Assembly: GCF_016427605.1 (NCBI RefSeq)
Contig: NZ_JAELXQ010000017.1
Location: forward strand, 23,002 to 87,001
Source: Ochrobactrum sp. Q0168
Lineage (GTDB): Bacteria > Pseudomonadota > Alphaproteobacteria > Rhizobiales > Rhizobiaceae
DNA length: 64,000 nucleotides
Direction of reading: 5' to 3'
Position numbers and translations under genes: made by a program. Under the pieces are notes generated by a model that was given only the letters and a program-made list of their open reading frames with translations, ran no database searches and was not told where the DNA came from. This document shows, piece by piece, positions 55,240-62,927 of the stretch; positions within the stretch are counted from its first letter, which is position 1; every line of letters begins with the position of its first letter.

Positions 55240-55259
55240 TGTAATTTGATTGGATCAAT
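55240..55259 (+). promoter_or_regulatory. Shared LysR-box-like site (copy 2)
   Basis: TGTAATTTGATTGGATCAAT, 44 nt before the LysR start, matches the site upstream of the paralogous LysR (41,114-41,133) at 16 of 20 positions. It contains the dyad GATTG-GAT-CAATC and is followed at once by two ATCGAT palindromes three bases apart (55,258-55,272). Confidence 0.6.
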
Positions 55260-55303
55260 CGATGGGATCGATTAATCTCACAGCAGAGACGTGAAGAGGG
55301 CCC

Positions 55304-56215
55304 ATGCAGAAAACGGATTTCAATCAACTGACGTGGTTCAGGATCGTCGCCGAGGAGCGCAGCTTCACCAAAGCGGCTGCAAGGATTGGCGTCGCGCAAT
55401 CGACCCTCAGCTATGCGATTAAACAGCTTGAAAGCAGCATGGGTATTCGCCTTCTGACACGCACGACCAGGAATGTTATCACAACTCCCGCCGGCGAACG
55501 GTTGCTCAAAACCATAACCCCGCGCATGGCCGAGATCGAGGATGAGATCGCGGCACTAACGGCGTTTCGCGACAAGCCATCCGGTTCGATCAGACTGACG
55601 CTTTCGGATCATGCGCTGGAGAGCGTTGTATGGCCGAAGCTGAAGCCAGTGCTTAAGAAATATCCCGATATCAGCGTGGAGCTTGTGCTTGATAGCACTT
55701 TCCGCAATATCGTCGAGGAACGTTTTGATGCCGGTGTGCGCTTGGGCGAGAGCCTCGAAAGAGATATGATTGCGGTTCGGATTGGGCCTGACTCGCGCCT
55801 CGTTGCAATCGCTTCGCCGGACTATCTGGCTAAGCATGGAATACCGGTACATCCACAAGACCTTGTGAGCCACCGTTGCATTAATATGCGCCATGAGTCT
55901 GCAGGTGGGCTCTACGCTTGGGAATTCGAAAAGGGTGATCAGGAATTACGCGTTCGTGTCGACGGGCAACTCACTTTCAACAACTCCTACGCCATGATCG
56001 ATGCAGCGGTGAGTGGTTATGGAATAGCTTATGTGCCCGAGAACATCGTAGAGCGACAAATCGCTTCCGGTGAATTGGCTCTGGTCCTGGACGAGTGGTC
56101 ACCTTTCTTCGACGGGTATTTCCTTTACTATCCCACGCGTCGCCAAAATTCGCCAGCATTCAAAATCATCGTGGATGCATTGCGGTATCAGGTTAGCCCG
56201 AGTCCAAATAATTGA
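55304..56215 (+). CDS. LysR-type transcriptional regulator
   Basis: 303 residues. Helix-turn-helix SFTKAAARIGVAQSTLSYAIKQLES, followed by GIRLLTRTTRNVITTPAGERL. The effector domain shares long identical stretches with the LysR at 40,202, indicating paralogy. GAGGGC precedes the ATG. Divergent from the MFS/cyclophilin-like/hydrolase operon, which it most likely controls. Confidence 0.92.
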   Translation: MQKTDFNQLTWFRIVAEERSFTKAAARIGVAQSTLSYAIKQLESSMGIRLLTRTTRNVITTPAGERLLKTITPRMAEIEDEIAALTAFRDKPSGSIRLTLSDHALESVVWPKLKPVLKKYPDISVELVLDSTFRNIVEERFDAGVRLGESLERDMIAVRIGPDSRLVAIASPDYLAKHGIPVHPQDLVSHRCINMRHESAGGLYAWEFEKGDQELRVRVDGQLTFNNSYAMIDAAVSGYGIAYVPENIVERQIASGELALVLDEWSPFFDGYFLYYPTRRQNSPAFKIIVDALRYQVSPSPNN

Positions 56216-56287
56216 GGCAGCGAATAGGAAACGTGCCTGGCTAGCTTAAAGAACTAACAGGCACAATATTCGAAACTTGCTTCTTTT

Positions 56288-56298
56288 GACTGGCAATC
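56288..56298 (+). repeat. Intergenic 11-bp motif GACTGGCAATC, copy 3
   Basis: Third copy, in the 140-bp gap between the LysR gene and the convergent Fic gene. Like copy 1 it is preceded by T and followed by TGG, giving TGACTGGCAATCTGG at both places. Confidence 0.6.
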
Positions 56299-56355
56299 TG
56301 GAATTGGAGCTACGTCGTTTACAAGGAACGGGTCGAGCTTGTTAATGACTCTAAA

Positions 56356-57477
56356 TCAGAATTCCCCACGCGGTCTGCCCCAGTTCAGCGCGTATCGGGT
56401 GAAACGAAGCTGACCGCTGCGCGTCAAGGCCCCTTTGTCGACCAGATCCTGCAAATCGCGGGTGGCGGTAGCGCGCGACGTGCGGGTTATAGCGAGATAA
56501 TTGTCTGCGCTAAGACCACCGATAAAGCCCTCAGGTCCCGCCTCGAACAGACGCGCAATGACTTTCTCCTGACGGGGATTGAACGCTCCTCTGAACCGGT
56601 CGTAGAAATGCGCCTTGGCGATGTAAAAGGCGACGCGATCAAGTGTCGTTTGTTGAGCCGTCAGAACAATCTGGGAAAACCACACCAACCATTCAGTGAC
56701 GTCGAGGGTTCGCTGATGGATTTCCAGTTGATCGTAATAGGCCTTCCGTTGCTGTTCGATGGTAAAACTGAGCATGATCAGACTCGGTTGTCCCAGCGAT
56801 TGGGCGAGCGCTTTCTCGGCCAGTGCGCGACCAAGCCGCCCATTGCCGTCCTCGAATGGATGGATGCTTTCAAACCATAAATGGCTAAGCCCGGCGCGGG
56901 TGAGCGCGGGGAGGGGCGTACCGCCGGTCAGAGCGCTTTCGTTGAACCACGATATGAACCGATGCATTTCGTCTGGCACCTGAGCTGACGGCGGTGCCTC
57001 GAAATGAATCGTCGGACGATCCAACTGGCCAGAGACGATCTGCATGGCGTCGGAATGACTACGATAAGCACCGATACTTTCCAGATGCCGGCTGCCTGCC
57101 ATCAACATGGTATGCCACCGAAACAGAGTGGCGTCCTCAAGCGGCAGGGCATAGGTGCCATAAACGTCGGCCGTCATTTCCGCGATCCCGTGTTCACGCG
57201 GTTGCACTGAACGCCGATCCGCGTCCAGGCCAAGTTGTCGCCGCAGCGACGACTGGACGCTCAAACGGTCCAGTGTTTCGCCTTCAATCGCGCTCGTCTT
57301 AACCGCTTCGTCGCTCAAGAGTTCGATGCGCAACCGGTCGCGGTCGTCGGGATCGATGTGACGCACAGCGCCGATGACTTCGCCGGAGGTGAGCAGAAAT
57401 CGCTGTTCCAGTACCGCGAGTGCAGACGCGTCATAGCGAAAATGCGGCCAATCAGGCTGTGTCCAGTTCCAAGGCAT
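56356..57477 (-). CDS. Fic-domain protein (class II, DUF4172 type)
   Basis: 373 residues from MPWNWTQPDWP; a GTG four codons earlier is possible. The catalytic Fic motif HPFEDGNGRLGR is intact, so AMP (or similar) transfer to a target hydroxyl is predicted. Near the N-terminus, TSAIEGE fits the inhibitory-helix motif (S/T)xxxE(G/N), which marks class II self-inhibited Fic proteins. The first 70 residues are the DUF4172 region; the C-terminus has a winged-helix stretch (IARLFEAGPEGFIGGLSADNYL), suggesting DNA binding. It stands alone, convergent with LysR; no antitoxin gene accompanies it. Confidence 0.9.
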   Translation of the reverse strand: MPWNWTQPDWPHFRYDASALAVLEQRFLLTSGEVIGAVRHIDPDDRDRLRIELLSDEAVKTSAIEGETLDRLSVQSSLRRQLGLDADRRSVQPREHGIAEMTADVYGTYALPLEDATLFRWHTMLMAGSRHLESIGAYRSHSDAMQIVSGQLDRPTIHFEAPPSAQVPDEMHRFISWFNESALTGGTPLPALTRAGLSHLWFESIHPFEDGNGRLGRALAEKALAQSLGQPSLIMLSFTIEQQRKAYYDQLEIHQRTLDVTEWLVWFSQIVLTAQQTTLDRVAFYIAKAHFYDRFRGAFNPRQEKVIARLFEAGPEGFIGGLSADNYLAITRTSRATATRDLQDLVDKGALTRSGQLRFTRYALNWGRPRGEF

Positions 57478-57749
57478 GAGCGATAACACCCGTTTCTATC
57501 GCTCTTATTAACATAAGTTTATGAGTAATAGAAGCCGCCCCTGTTACTCATCGCCCTGAGTATGGAGAAGATGTTGCATCCGCTTCGCACCCAATTGCAG
57601 ACATTACCGTACAGTTCACACGCACTCCGAAGCGATCATTCCGCCCTTTTGCTGCTAACGTTCGTGAAGGGGTGGAAAATAGACCGGCAGCGAACGGCTC
57701 GCTATGCGAAAGAGCCGCCGTTCGTGCTTCGACCTGCTTTGCTAACGGA

Positions 57750-58496
57750 TCAGACCTGAGCCATGCCGCCGTCCGCGAAGATCTCGCTTCCGGTCATCAC
57801 GGCGCTATCGTCAGATGCAAGGAAAAGACTGACTGCAGCGATGTCGTCGGGATCGGCGATCCGCCCCAAAGGGATCTGGGCGATCAGCTGCTCATAGATC
57901 GCGTCTTCTCCACCGGCCACCGCAACGCCGTGCAGACCCGGAGTCGCTGTGGCCCCAGGCGACAGGACGTTCACGCGAACGCCCGTGCCTTTTAGGTCCA
58001 ACGCCCAGCTGCGCGCCAAATTGCGGATCGCCGCTTTCGTTGCGCTGTAGATGCTGAAGGCCGGCGTTCCCATCGTTCCAGTGGTCGAGCCGGTGAGTAT
58101 GATGGACGTCCCGTCGCCCATGAGCGTCAGGGCCTTCTGCACAGTGAAAACAACGCCCTTAACGTTCACGCCGAACGTCCGATCAAAGGATGCTTCCGTA
58201 ATTTGTCCTAGCGGCTCCAGCTCGCCCACGCCCGCGTTGGCGAACAGCACGTCAATGCGCCCGTGTTTGGCGCGCACCGTCCCAAAAAGGCGGTCCAGAT
58301 CTTCCAGTCGAGACACGTCGCCCTGCACCGCCGTCACGTCGGAGCCGATCTCCGCGACCGCTTTGTCGAGCTCCTCCTGCCGACGACCCGTGATATAGAC
58401 GTGGGCGCCTTCGGCCACGAACCGCTTGGCAGCAGCGAGGCCGATGCCGCTATTGGCGCCGGTGATGACAGCGATCTTTCCTTCTAGTTTGCCCAT
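57750..58496 (-). CDS. Short-chain dehydrogenase/reductase
   Basis: 248 residues from MGKLEGK, with GAGG shortly upstream; a Met seven residues earlier has no ribosome-binding site. Motifs: TGANSGIG, ANAG (NNAG variant), Ser in LTGSTTG and YSATK, C-terminal EIFADGGMAQV. TGRR after the second strand suggests NADP(H). It is divergent from the HxlR regulator (107-bp gap), a common pairing in which electrophiles or quinones induce the SDR. The 272 nt between this gene and the Fic gene hold nothing I can support. Confidence 0.9.
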   Translation of the reverse strand: MGKLEGKIAVITGANSGIGLAAAKRFVAEGAHVYITGRRQEELDKAVAEIGSDVTAVQGDVSRLEDLDRLFGTVRAKHGRIDVLFANAGVGELEPLGQITEASFDRTFGVNVKGVVFTVQKALTLMGDGTSIILTGSTTGTMGTPAFSIYSATKAAIRNLARSWALDLKGTGVRVNVLSPGATATPGLHGVAVAGGEDAIYEQLIAQIPLGRIADPDDIAAVSLFLASDDSAVMTGSEIFADGGMAQV

Positions 58497-58558
58497 GACA
58501 ACCTCGTTCTCCTTCATTGTGGAGAGGTTGAACTAGGGGAACACCGCCTGTTATTCTA

Positions 58559-58580
58559 GTATGCACCATTTGGTAAGTAC
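58559..58580. promoter_or_regulatory. Candidate HxlR operator
   Basis: Imperfect inverted repeat with arms GTATGCACCA and TGGTAAGTAC around a 2-base centre, 7 of 10 arm positions pairing. It lies 24 nt before the HxlR start in the divergent SDR/HxlR promoter, the usual place for an HxlR site. Confidence 0.5.
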
Positions 58581-58603
58581 CATAATTTGATGGAGCGCGT
58601 GTA

Positions 58604-58999
58604 ATGACAAGTCCCTTCACTTGCGGTCTGGATGCGGTCCTGTTTGTGATGGGCGGCAAGTGGAAACCGCTGATCCTCTATCACCTCATGCAGGGCGCAT
58701 TGCGCTACGGCGCACTGCGCCGTGCGGTCGGGAAGGTCAGCGACAAGGTGTTGATCCAGCAGCTCAAGGAGTTGCAGGCGGACGGGATCATCGACCGTCT
58801 CGACTTTGGCGAGATCCCGCCCAGGGTCGAGTATTCGCTCACCAGCTTCGGTAGCAGCCTCGCACAAGCCCTCATCCAGCTTTGTGAATGGGGAACCCGC
58901 CATACGGACGAATTGACGTCGATCGTCAAGCGGCGTGCCGATCCGTCATTGCACTCGACAACTTCCGGGGCCGCAGCGCCACCTGTTGGCCGGCATTGA
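58604..58999 (+). CDS. HxlR-family transcriptional regulator
   Basis: 131 residues. The HxlR winged helix starts with CGLDAVLFVMGGKWKPLILYHLMQGALRYGALRRAVGKVSDKVLIQQLKEL; Cys7 is at the position of the redox/electrophile-sensing cysteine of HypR/YodB-type members. GGAGCG precedes the ATG. It probably controls the divergent SDR and itself. The 243 nt to the EthD gene contain no other gene. Confidence 0.88.
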   Translation: MTSPFTCGLDAVLFVMGGKWKPLILYHLMQGALRYGALRRAVGKVSDKVLIQQLKELQADGIIDRLDFGEIPPRVEYSLTSFGSSLAQALIQLCEWGTRHTDELTSIVKRRADPSLHSTTSGAAAPPVGRH

Positions 59000-59242
59000 T
59001 GGGTCGGAAACTGTCATAGTGGCCATCGCGGACCGTATCGGCAATCTCTTGGCGATAACCGAACCGGATCGACAGTTTTGGGGTGATAGCCGACTGACGG
59101 GTTTTGGTCAGTCGGACTGGAAATGCGTCGGTCCAGCAATCGGAAACGGCACATGGGTTCTCGCGTGAAATAAACTTAGAGACGCGATCCGATTCCGGCT
59201 GCTTCTTCGTCTTTGGTATGTCCAATAAGAGGGAGAGCCGCC

Positions 59243-59557
59243 ATGGCCAAGATCGTTGCATTTTATAAGACCCCTGCCGATATAGGGGCATTCGAAAGGC
59301 ACTATTTCGAAACGCACATCCCGTTGGCGAAGAAGATGCCAGGCGTCCTACGCTACGAGGTCAGTAAACGGCCCATTTCGGTTGTTGCCGGCCCGGATGA
59401 TGTGTTCCTGATTGGAACTGTCTATTTCCAAGACTTGGCCGCGTTGAAAGAGGCAATCGCAAGCCCAGAAGGTCGTGCCTGTGCTGCGGATCGCCGGCTA
59501 TTCGCCCCCGATGAAACGGGTGTACAAATTCTCACGTTCGAATCTCAGGAGATTTAA
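59243..59557 (+). CDS. EthD-family protein
   Basis: 104 residues from MAKIVAFY, with GGGAGAG before the ATG. The EthD/dimeric alpha-beta-barrel pattern is clear: FYKTPADIGAFERHYFETHIPLAKKMPGVLRYEVSKR and a C-terminal strand FLIGTVYFQDLAALKEAIASPEG. Members bind or modify small hydrophobic molecules (ether degradation, polyketide cyclisation); the function here is unknown. The next gene starts 1 nt after its stop, so it is co-expressed with the sigma factor. Confidence 0.86.
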   Translation: MAKIVAFYKTPADIGAFERHYFETHIPLAKKMPGVLRYEVSKRPISVVAGPDDVFLIGTVYFQDLAALKEAIASPEGRACAADRRLFAPDETGVQILTFESQEI

Positions 59558-59558
59558 C

Positions 59559-60434
59559 TTGCCCGATGAACTGTTTGTGATGAGCGACAATGACTTCGAG
59601 GCGAAACTGGTCGAGCTTAGGCCGCGTCTCCATCGTTATTGCGCGCGCATGATCGGATCGACTATTGACGGTGAAGATGTATTGCAGGACGTGATAGTGA
59701 AGGCACTCGGAGCGCGCGCTAGCCGCGCCTACGTGGAAAATCTCGAAAACTGGCTTTTTCGGGTCGCCCACAATACGTGCATCGATCTTCTCCGCCGTCG
59801 GTCGCGAACTGTCGTAGTGCCGCTGCTTGAAGACGCCGAATCCGCGTCGATGCCCGAAGTGGACGTGCTCGCGATCAGCTTTCACACTTTTTTGCAACTG
59901 CCCGAGATGCAACGCTGCGCCGTGATTTTGAAGGACGTGCTTGGACACTCGATTGAGGAGATTGCGAACATCGCAGATTGTACCCCCGCTTCTGCAAAGT
60001 CGGCGCTGCAAAGGGGGCGTTCGACCTTGCGCTACCTTGCAAAAATGCCCTCCGACGCGCGTCTGCCGTTGATGCTGGATGCCCAGCGGCAACGGATGTC
60101 CGAATTCGTCGAGCTGTTTCGCAGCGGCGATTTCGACGCCATTCGCGCCATACTCGCTAAAGACGTGAAACTAGACCTGGTGAACCGGCTTAGGCTGGAA
60201 GGGCGTGATAGGATCGGCGTATATTTCACGCGATATGCCGAAGAAGCTAAATGGCGTTTCTCGTTCGGCGCAATCGAAGGCCGACCGGCCATGCTGGTTT
60301 TCGAAGGCAATGCTGCAGCGGCGCCGGCACATTTTGTGTTGGTCAATTGGCGGAATGATAGGATCAACACAATCCGCGACTTCCTGTTTGCGCCCTATGT
60401 TCTGGAGGCGATGGATTGGGTGCGTTTGGAATGA
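59559..60434 (+). CDS. ECF sigma factor with C-terminal NTF2/SnoaL-like domain
   Basis: 291 residues from a TTG one base after the EthD stop, chosen because AGGAG is 7 nt upstream; GTG (59,577) or ATG (59,580) would be too far from it. Region 2: LRPRLHRYCARMIGSTIDGEDVLQDVIVKAL ... NWLFRVAHNTCIDLLRRR. Region 4: LPEMQRCAVILKDVLGHSIEEIANIADCTPASAKSALQRGR. The last about 110 residues form an NTF2/SnoaL-like domain (FVELFRSGDFDAIRAILAKDVKLDLVN). Such sigma factors (ECF41 and relatives) have no separate anti-sigma; the C-terminal domain controls activity, and targets are commonly oxidoreductases or CMD/EthD-type genes beside them. Confidence 0.88.
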   Translation: MPDELFVMSDNDFEAKLVELRPRLHRYCARMIGSTIDGEDVLQDVIVKALGARASRAYVENLENWLFRVAHNTCIDLLRRRSRTVVVPLLEDAESASMPEVDVLAISFHTFLQLPEMQRCAVILKDVLGHSIEEIANIADCTPASAKSALQRGRSTLRYLAKMPSDARLPLMLDAQRQRMSEFVELFRSGDFDAIRAILAKDVKLDLVNRLRLEGRDRIGVYFTRYAEEAKWRFSFGAIEGRPAMLVFEGNAAAAPAHFVLVNWRNDRINTIRDFLFAPYVLEAMDWVRLE

Positions 60435-60596
60435 TGAAACACCGCTAGACCTGAAGATTTTGCTCCTTTTCATTGACTGAAGGATTGCTCGCCGTTTAGC
60501 TCAGATTACGTTAAAAACCGAAGGTCAACGCTTGTGTCAGCTTACGGAGAAACCGCGCACTTGGTTCGACGTCCGCAATGGGGGCGGGAGCGGACA

Positions 60597-60632
60597 GGCG
60601 GCTTGCGGCGCAATACAGTCGCGAAAGCCGCC
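60597..60632. other. Inverted repeat downstream of sigma gene
   Basis: GGCGGCTT and AAGCCGCC, 8 bp each, separated by 20 bases, 163 nt after the sigma stop. No T-run follows. Could be a terminator or RNA structure. No gene is seen in 60,435-60,716. Confidence 0.35.
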
Positions 60633-60680
60633 CTTCGGATGAGGGGCCTTGAAATAGTCTATCCTGCCGCGTGAGGCGGG

Positions 60681-60707
60681 ACAGGCAGTCTTCAAATGAC
60701 CGCCTGT
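60681..60707 (-). terminator. Hairpin terminator of SDR gene
   Basis: Ten-bp arms ACAGGCAGTC and GACCGCCTGT, pairing at 9 of 10 positions, with a 7-base loop, 10 nt after the stop of the leftward SDR gene. Confidence 0.55.
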
Positions 60708-60716
60708 CACCTCAAA

Positions 60717-61472
60717 TCAGCGGGCCGTCATGCCCCCGTCGACACGGTAATTCACGCCCGTCAGGAATTTGCCACGCTCCGACGCGAGCAGCACTACGAC
60801 TTCCGCGATGTCCTCGGGTGCACCGATGCGGCCGAGCGGGACGTATTGGTTCCATTCATCGCCGGAGATCGGAAGCTGCTTGCGCAGTTCGTCGGAATTC
60901 GGAGTCGATATAGGGCCGGGGGTTACCACGTTGACCCGGATGCCACTGCTGCCCAGTTCGATCGCGAGCGTGCGCGAATAATAATCCAGTGCTGCCTTGG
61001 CGGCACCGTAGTGCACGTCGAAAGGGAAGGGTATCGTCGCCGCTGTCGATGAGATGTTTACGATCGAAGCCGCTTTCGAAGACCTCAGTGCGGGGAGCGT
61101 GGCGTTGGTCAAGCGAACGGCTGCAAGAAGGTTGAGTGCCAGATCGCGCTGCCACTCTTCGTCCGGGATCGTCTCGGAACCACCCAGAAATGCCTTGGAG
61201 CCGCCCGCGTTGTTTACGAGGATATCCAGACCGCCAAGGGCCGCCAGCGCCTGTGCGGCAATCGCCTTGACGCCTTCGTTGGTGCTGACGTCGCCGGCGA
61301 CGAATTTTGCCGAAGCGGGGATGTCGTCGGTGCGTGCCCGCCCAACGACGACGACGTCGCCGCCAGCGTCGAGAAGGCGCTGAGCGATTGCAGCGCCAAT
61401 CCCGCGCGTGCCGCCGGTCACCAGCACTTTGCGGCCTTCAAATTCCTTCGAGAGATCAAGTTTGTTGGACAT
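60717..61472 (-). CDS. Short-chain dehydrogenase/reductase
   Basis: 251 residues. TGGTRGIG, NNAG, Ser in NISSTAA, YGAAK and the C-terminal GVNYRVDGGM all fit classical SDRs; GRARTD suggests NADP(H). AAGGAAC precedes the ATG. Divergent from a TetR gene whose promoter has two operator copies, so the SDR is probably repressed by that TetR and induced by its ligand. Confidence 0.92.
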   Translation of the reverse strand: MSNKLDLSKEFEGRKVLVTGGTRGIGAAIAQRLLDAGGDVVVVGRARTDDIPASAKFVAGDVSTNEGVKAIAAQALAALGGLDILVNNAGGSKAFLGGSETIPDEEWQRDLALNLLAAVRLTNATLPALRSSKAASIVNISSTAATIPFPFDVHYGAAKAALDYYSRTLAIELGSSGIRVNVVTPGPISTPNSDELRKQLPISGDEWNQYVPLGRIGAPEDIAEVVVLLASERGKFLTGVNYRVDGGMTAR

Positions 61473-61505
61473 GCTTGTTCCTTTTGTCGATGATACACGC
61501 TATAA

Positions 61506-61539
61506 CGGAGCGATGCTCTACATATACGGAGCAGTGTTC
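61506..61539. promoter_or_regulatory. Two tandem TetR-type operators
   Basis: CGGAGCGATGCTC (61,506-61,518) and CGGAGCAGTGTTC (61,527-61,539) match at 10 of 13 positions and are exactly 21 bp apart, two helical turns. The second extends to the dyad ACGGA...TCCGT (61,526-61,542). They lie in the 84-bp divergent gap, 18-51 bp before the TetR start. Confidence 0.65.
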
Positions 61540-61556
61540 CGTTTTCAAGGGATGCC

Positions 61557-62129
61557 ATGCGCGCCGACGCAAAAAAGAACTATGACCACTTGCTTGCGAT
61601 CGCTCGTGAAGCCGTAGCTGAGCATGGTGCCGACACGTCGCTTCGCGATATTGCGCGTCGCGCGGAAGTTGGGCTGGGCACCCTGTACCGTCATTTCCCA
61701 ACGCGGGAGGCATTGCTCGAAGCATTGCTTCGCACGAATCTTGAGGAACTCACGCAGCAGGCGAGGCAACTTGAAACGTCGGACGCGCCCGATGTCGCGC
61801 TTGTTTCATGGTTTCACGATGGGCTTGCATTCACCCGGGCCTATGGAGGCATCGTCGAGTTGATGGCGGCTGCGCTGGAAAATCCCGATTCCGCGCTCTA
61901 TGCGTCATGCACCGAAGTCCGTTCGGCGGGTGCGCGACTTCTTCAGCGGGCTCAGGCCAAGGGGATGGCTCGAACCGATGTCGACGGAACTGATCTCTTC
62001 GCGTTGATGGCGGCACTTGCCTGGTTGGGCGATCAACGTTCCTTTGCGCCGCGCGTGGATCACCTTTCGCAGCTTATTGCGAATGCCTTTCTGGAAAAGC
62101 CTCCGGGCCGAGGCGATGGCAACCGCTAG
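61557..62129 (+). CDS. TetR-family transcriptional regulator
   Basis: 190 residues. N-terminal helix-turn-helix: IAREAVAEHGADTSLRDIARRAEVGLGTLYRHFPTREALLEALL. The C-terminal part resembles the SbtR-like ligand-binding domain common with SDR partners. It is divergent from the SDR at 60,717 and has paired operators just upstream. Downstream lies the truncated sugar-binding-protein gene, to which it is not related. Confidence 0.92.
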   Translation: MRADAKKNYDHLLAIAREAVAEHGADTSLRDIARRAEVGLGTLYRHFPTREALLEALLRTNLEELTQQARQLETSDAPDVALVSWFHDGLAFTRAYGGIVELMAAALENPDSALYASCTEVRSAGARLLQRAQAKGMARTDVDGTDLFALMAALAWLGDQRSFAPRVDHLSQLIANAFLEKPPGRGDGNR

Positions 62130-62309
62130 TCAAATTCCGTTGCTCTAAAGCACGGCTACGCTGAAGACGGCGGTCAGACGCGACATATGCCACATATGAT
62201 AAAACGTCGAAAGGCGGTTGGCGGCGGAAACCACAGCAGAACGGATGGGATTGGGGTGGATTCCGGAATATCTGCAAGTGGGACAAGGGCCGCAAAAAAG
62301 CAGACATTG

Positions 62310-62868
62310 TCGCAACAATGCTGGCGATCGAGCCTGTCATGGATGCCGTCATTGGCTTGCCGATAAGCTCGGCGGCGAGGGGCAGATCGTCGTGTTGCGT
62401 GGCATACCGACTGTCATTGACGACGAGCGGATCAAGGGCTTCTCGGATGTCATCGCCAAAACCAACATCAAGATCCTCGATATCCAGTATGCGCACTGGA
62501 ATCAGGACGAGGCCTTCAAGTTGATGCAGGACTACCTTGCCAAGTACCCGAAGATTGATGCGGTCTGGGCGAACGACGACGACATGCTGCTGGGCGTCAT
62601 TGAGGCCGTCGACAACGCCGGTCGTAAGGACATCAAATACGCTCTTGGCGGTAACGGCATGAAGCAGGTCATAGAGATGGTGAAGGAAAAGAACGAGCGT
62701 ACGCCGATCTCGACGCCCTATCCGCCGTCTATGATCAAATCGGCCATCTACATGACTGCAGCCCAGTTTAATGGCCAGGCTCCGGTGCGGGGTTCTTTCC
62801 TACTGGGAGCACCGCTGATCACCCCTGACAACGCCGATCAATTCTACTTCCCCGCATCCCCCTTCTGA
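62310..62868 (+). pseudogene. Sugar ABC substrate-binding protein, C-terminal fragment
   Basis: From about base 62,310 the frame reads as the C-terminal about 185 residues of an RbsB-type binding protein: LADKLGGEGQIVVLRGIPTVIDDERIKGF, then WANDDDMLLGVIEAVD and PYPPSMIKSAIYMTAAQFNG, ending PASPF. Family members are about 320-340 residues, so the N-terminal domain and signal peptide are missing. Nothing between the TetR stop (62,129) and 62,310 encodes them. It is not the same gene as the intact binding protein at 32,868. The missing half suggests a deletion or insertion boundary at this point. Confidence 0.75.
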
Positions 62869-62876
62869 CCCTCAAC

Positions 62877-62898
62877 GGTGCCCGGCGAACCGGGCACC
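62877..62898. other. Perfect 9-bp hairpin
   Basis: GGTGCCCGG and CCGGGCACC with a CGAA tetraloop, 9 nt after the binding-protein fragment and 30 nt before the DJ-1 gene. No T-run follows, so it is more likely an mRNA-stabilising or attenuating element within the former operon than a classic terminator. Confidence 0.55.
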
Positions 62899-62927
62899 AC
62901 CCCCACAAAGAAAACAGGAGATATGAC

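Noticed and set aside
58935..59168. 77-codon open frame overlapping the end of the HxlR gene.
   Set aside because: Overlaps a well-supported gene and shows no family features.
62130..62310. Possible 5' half of the sugar-binding-protein gene in another frame.
   Set aside because: I translated parts of this stretch in other frames and found no signal peptide or N-terminal binding-protein motif, so it does not restore the gene.
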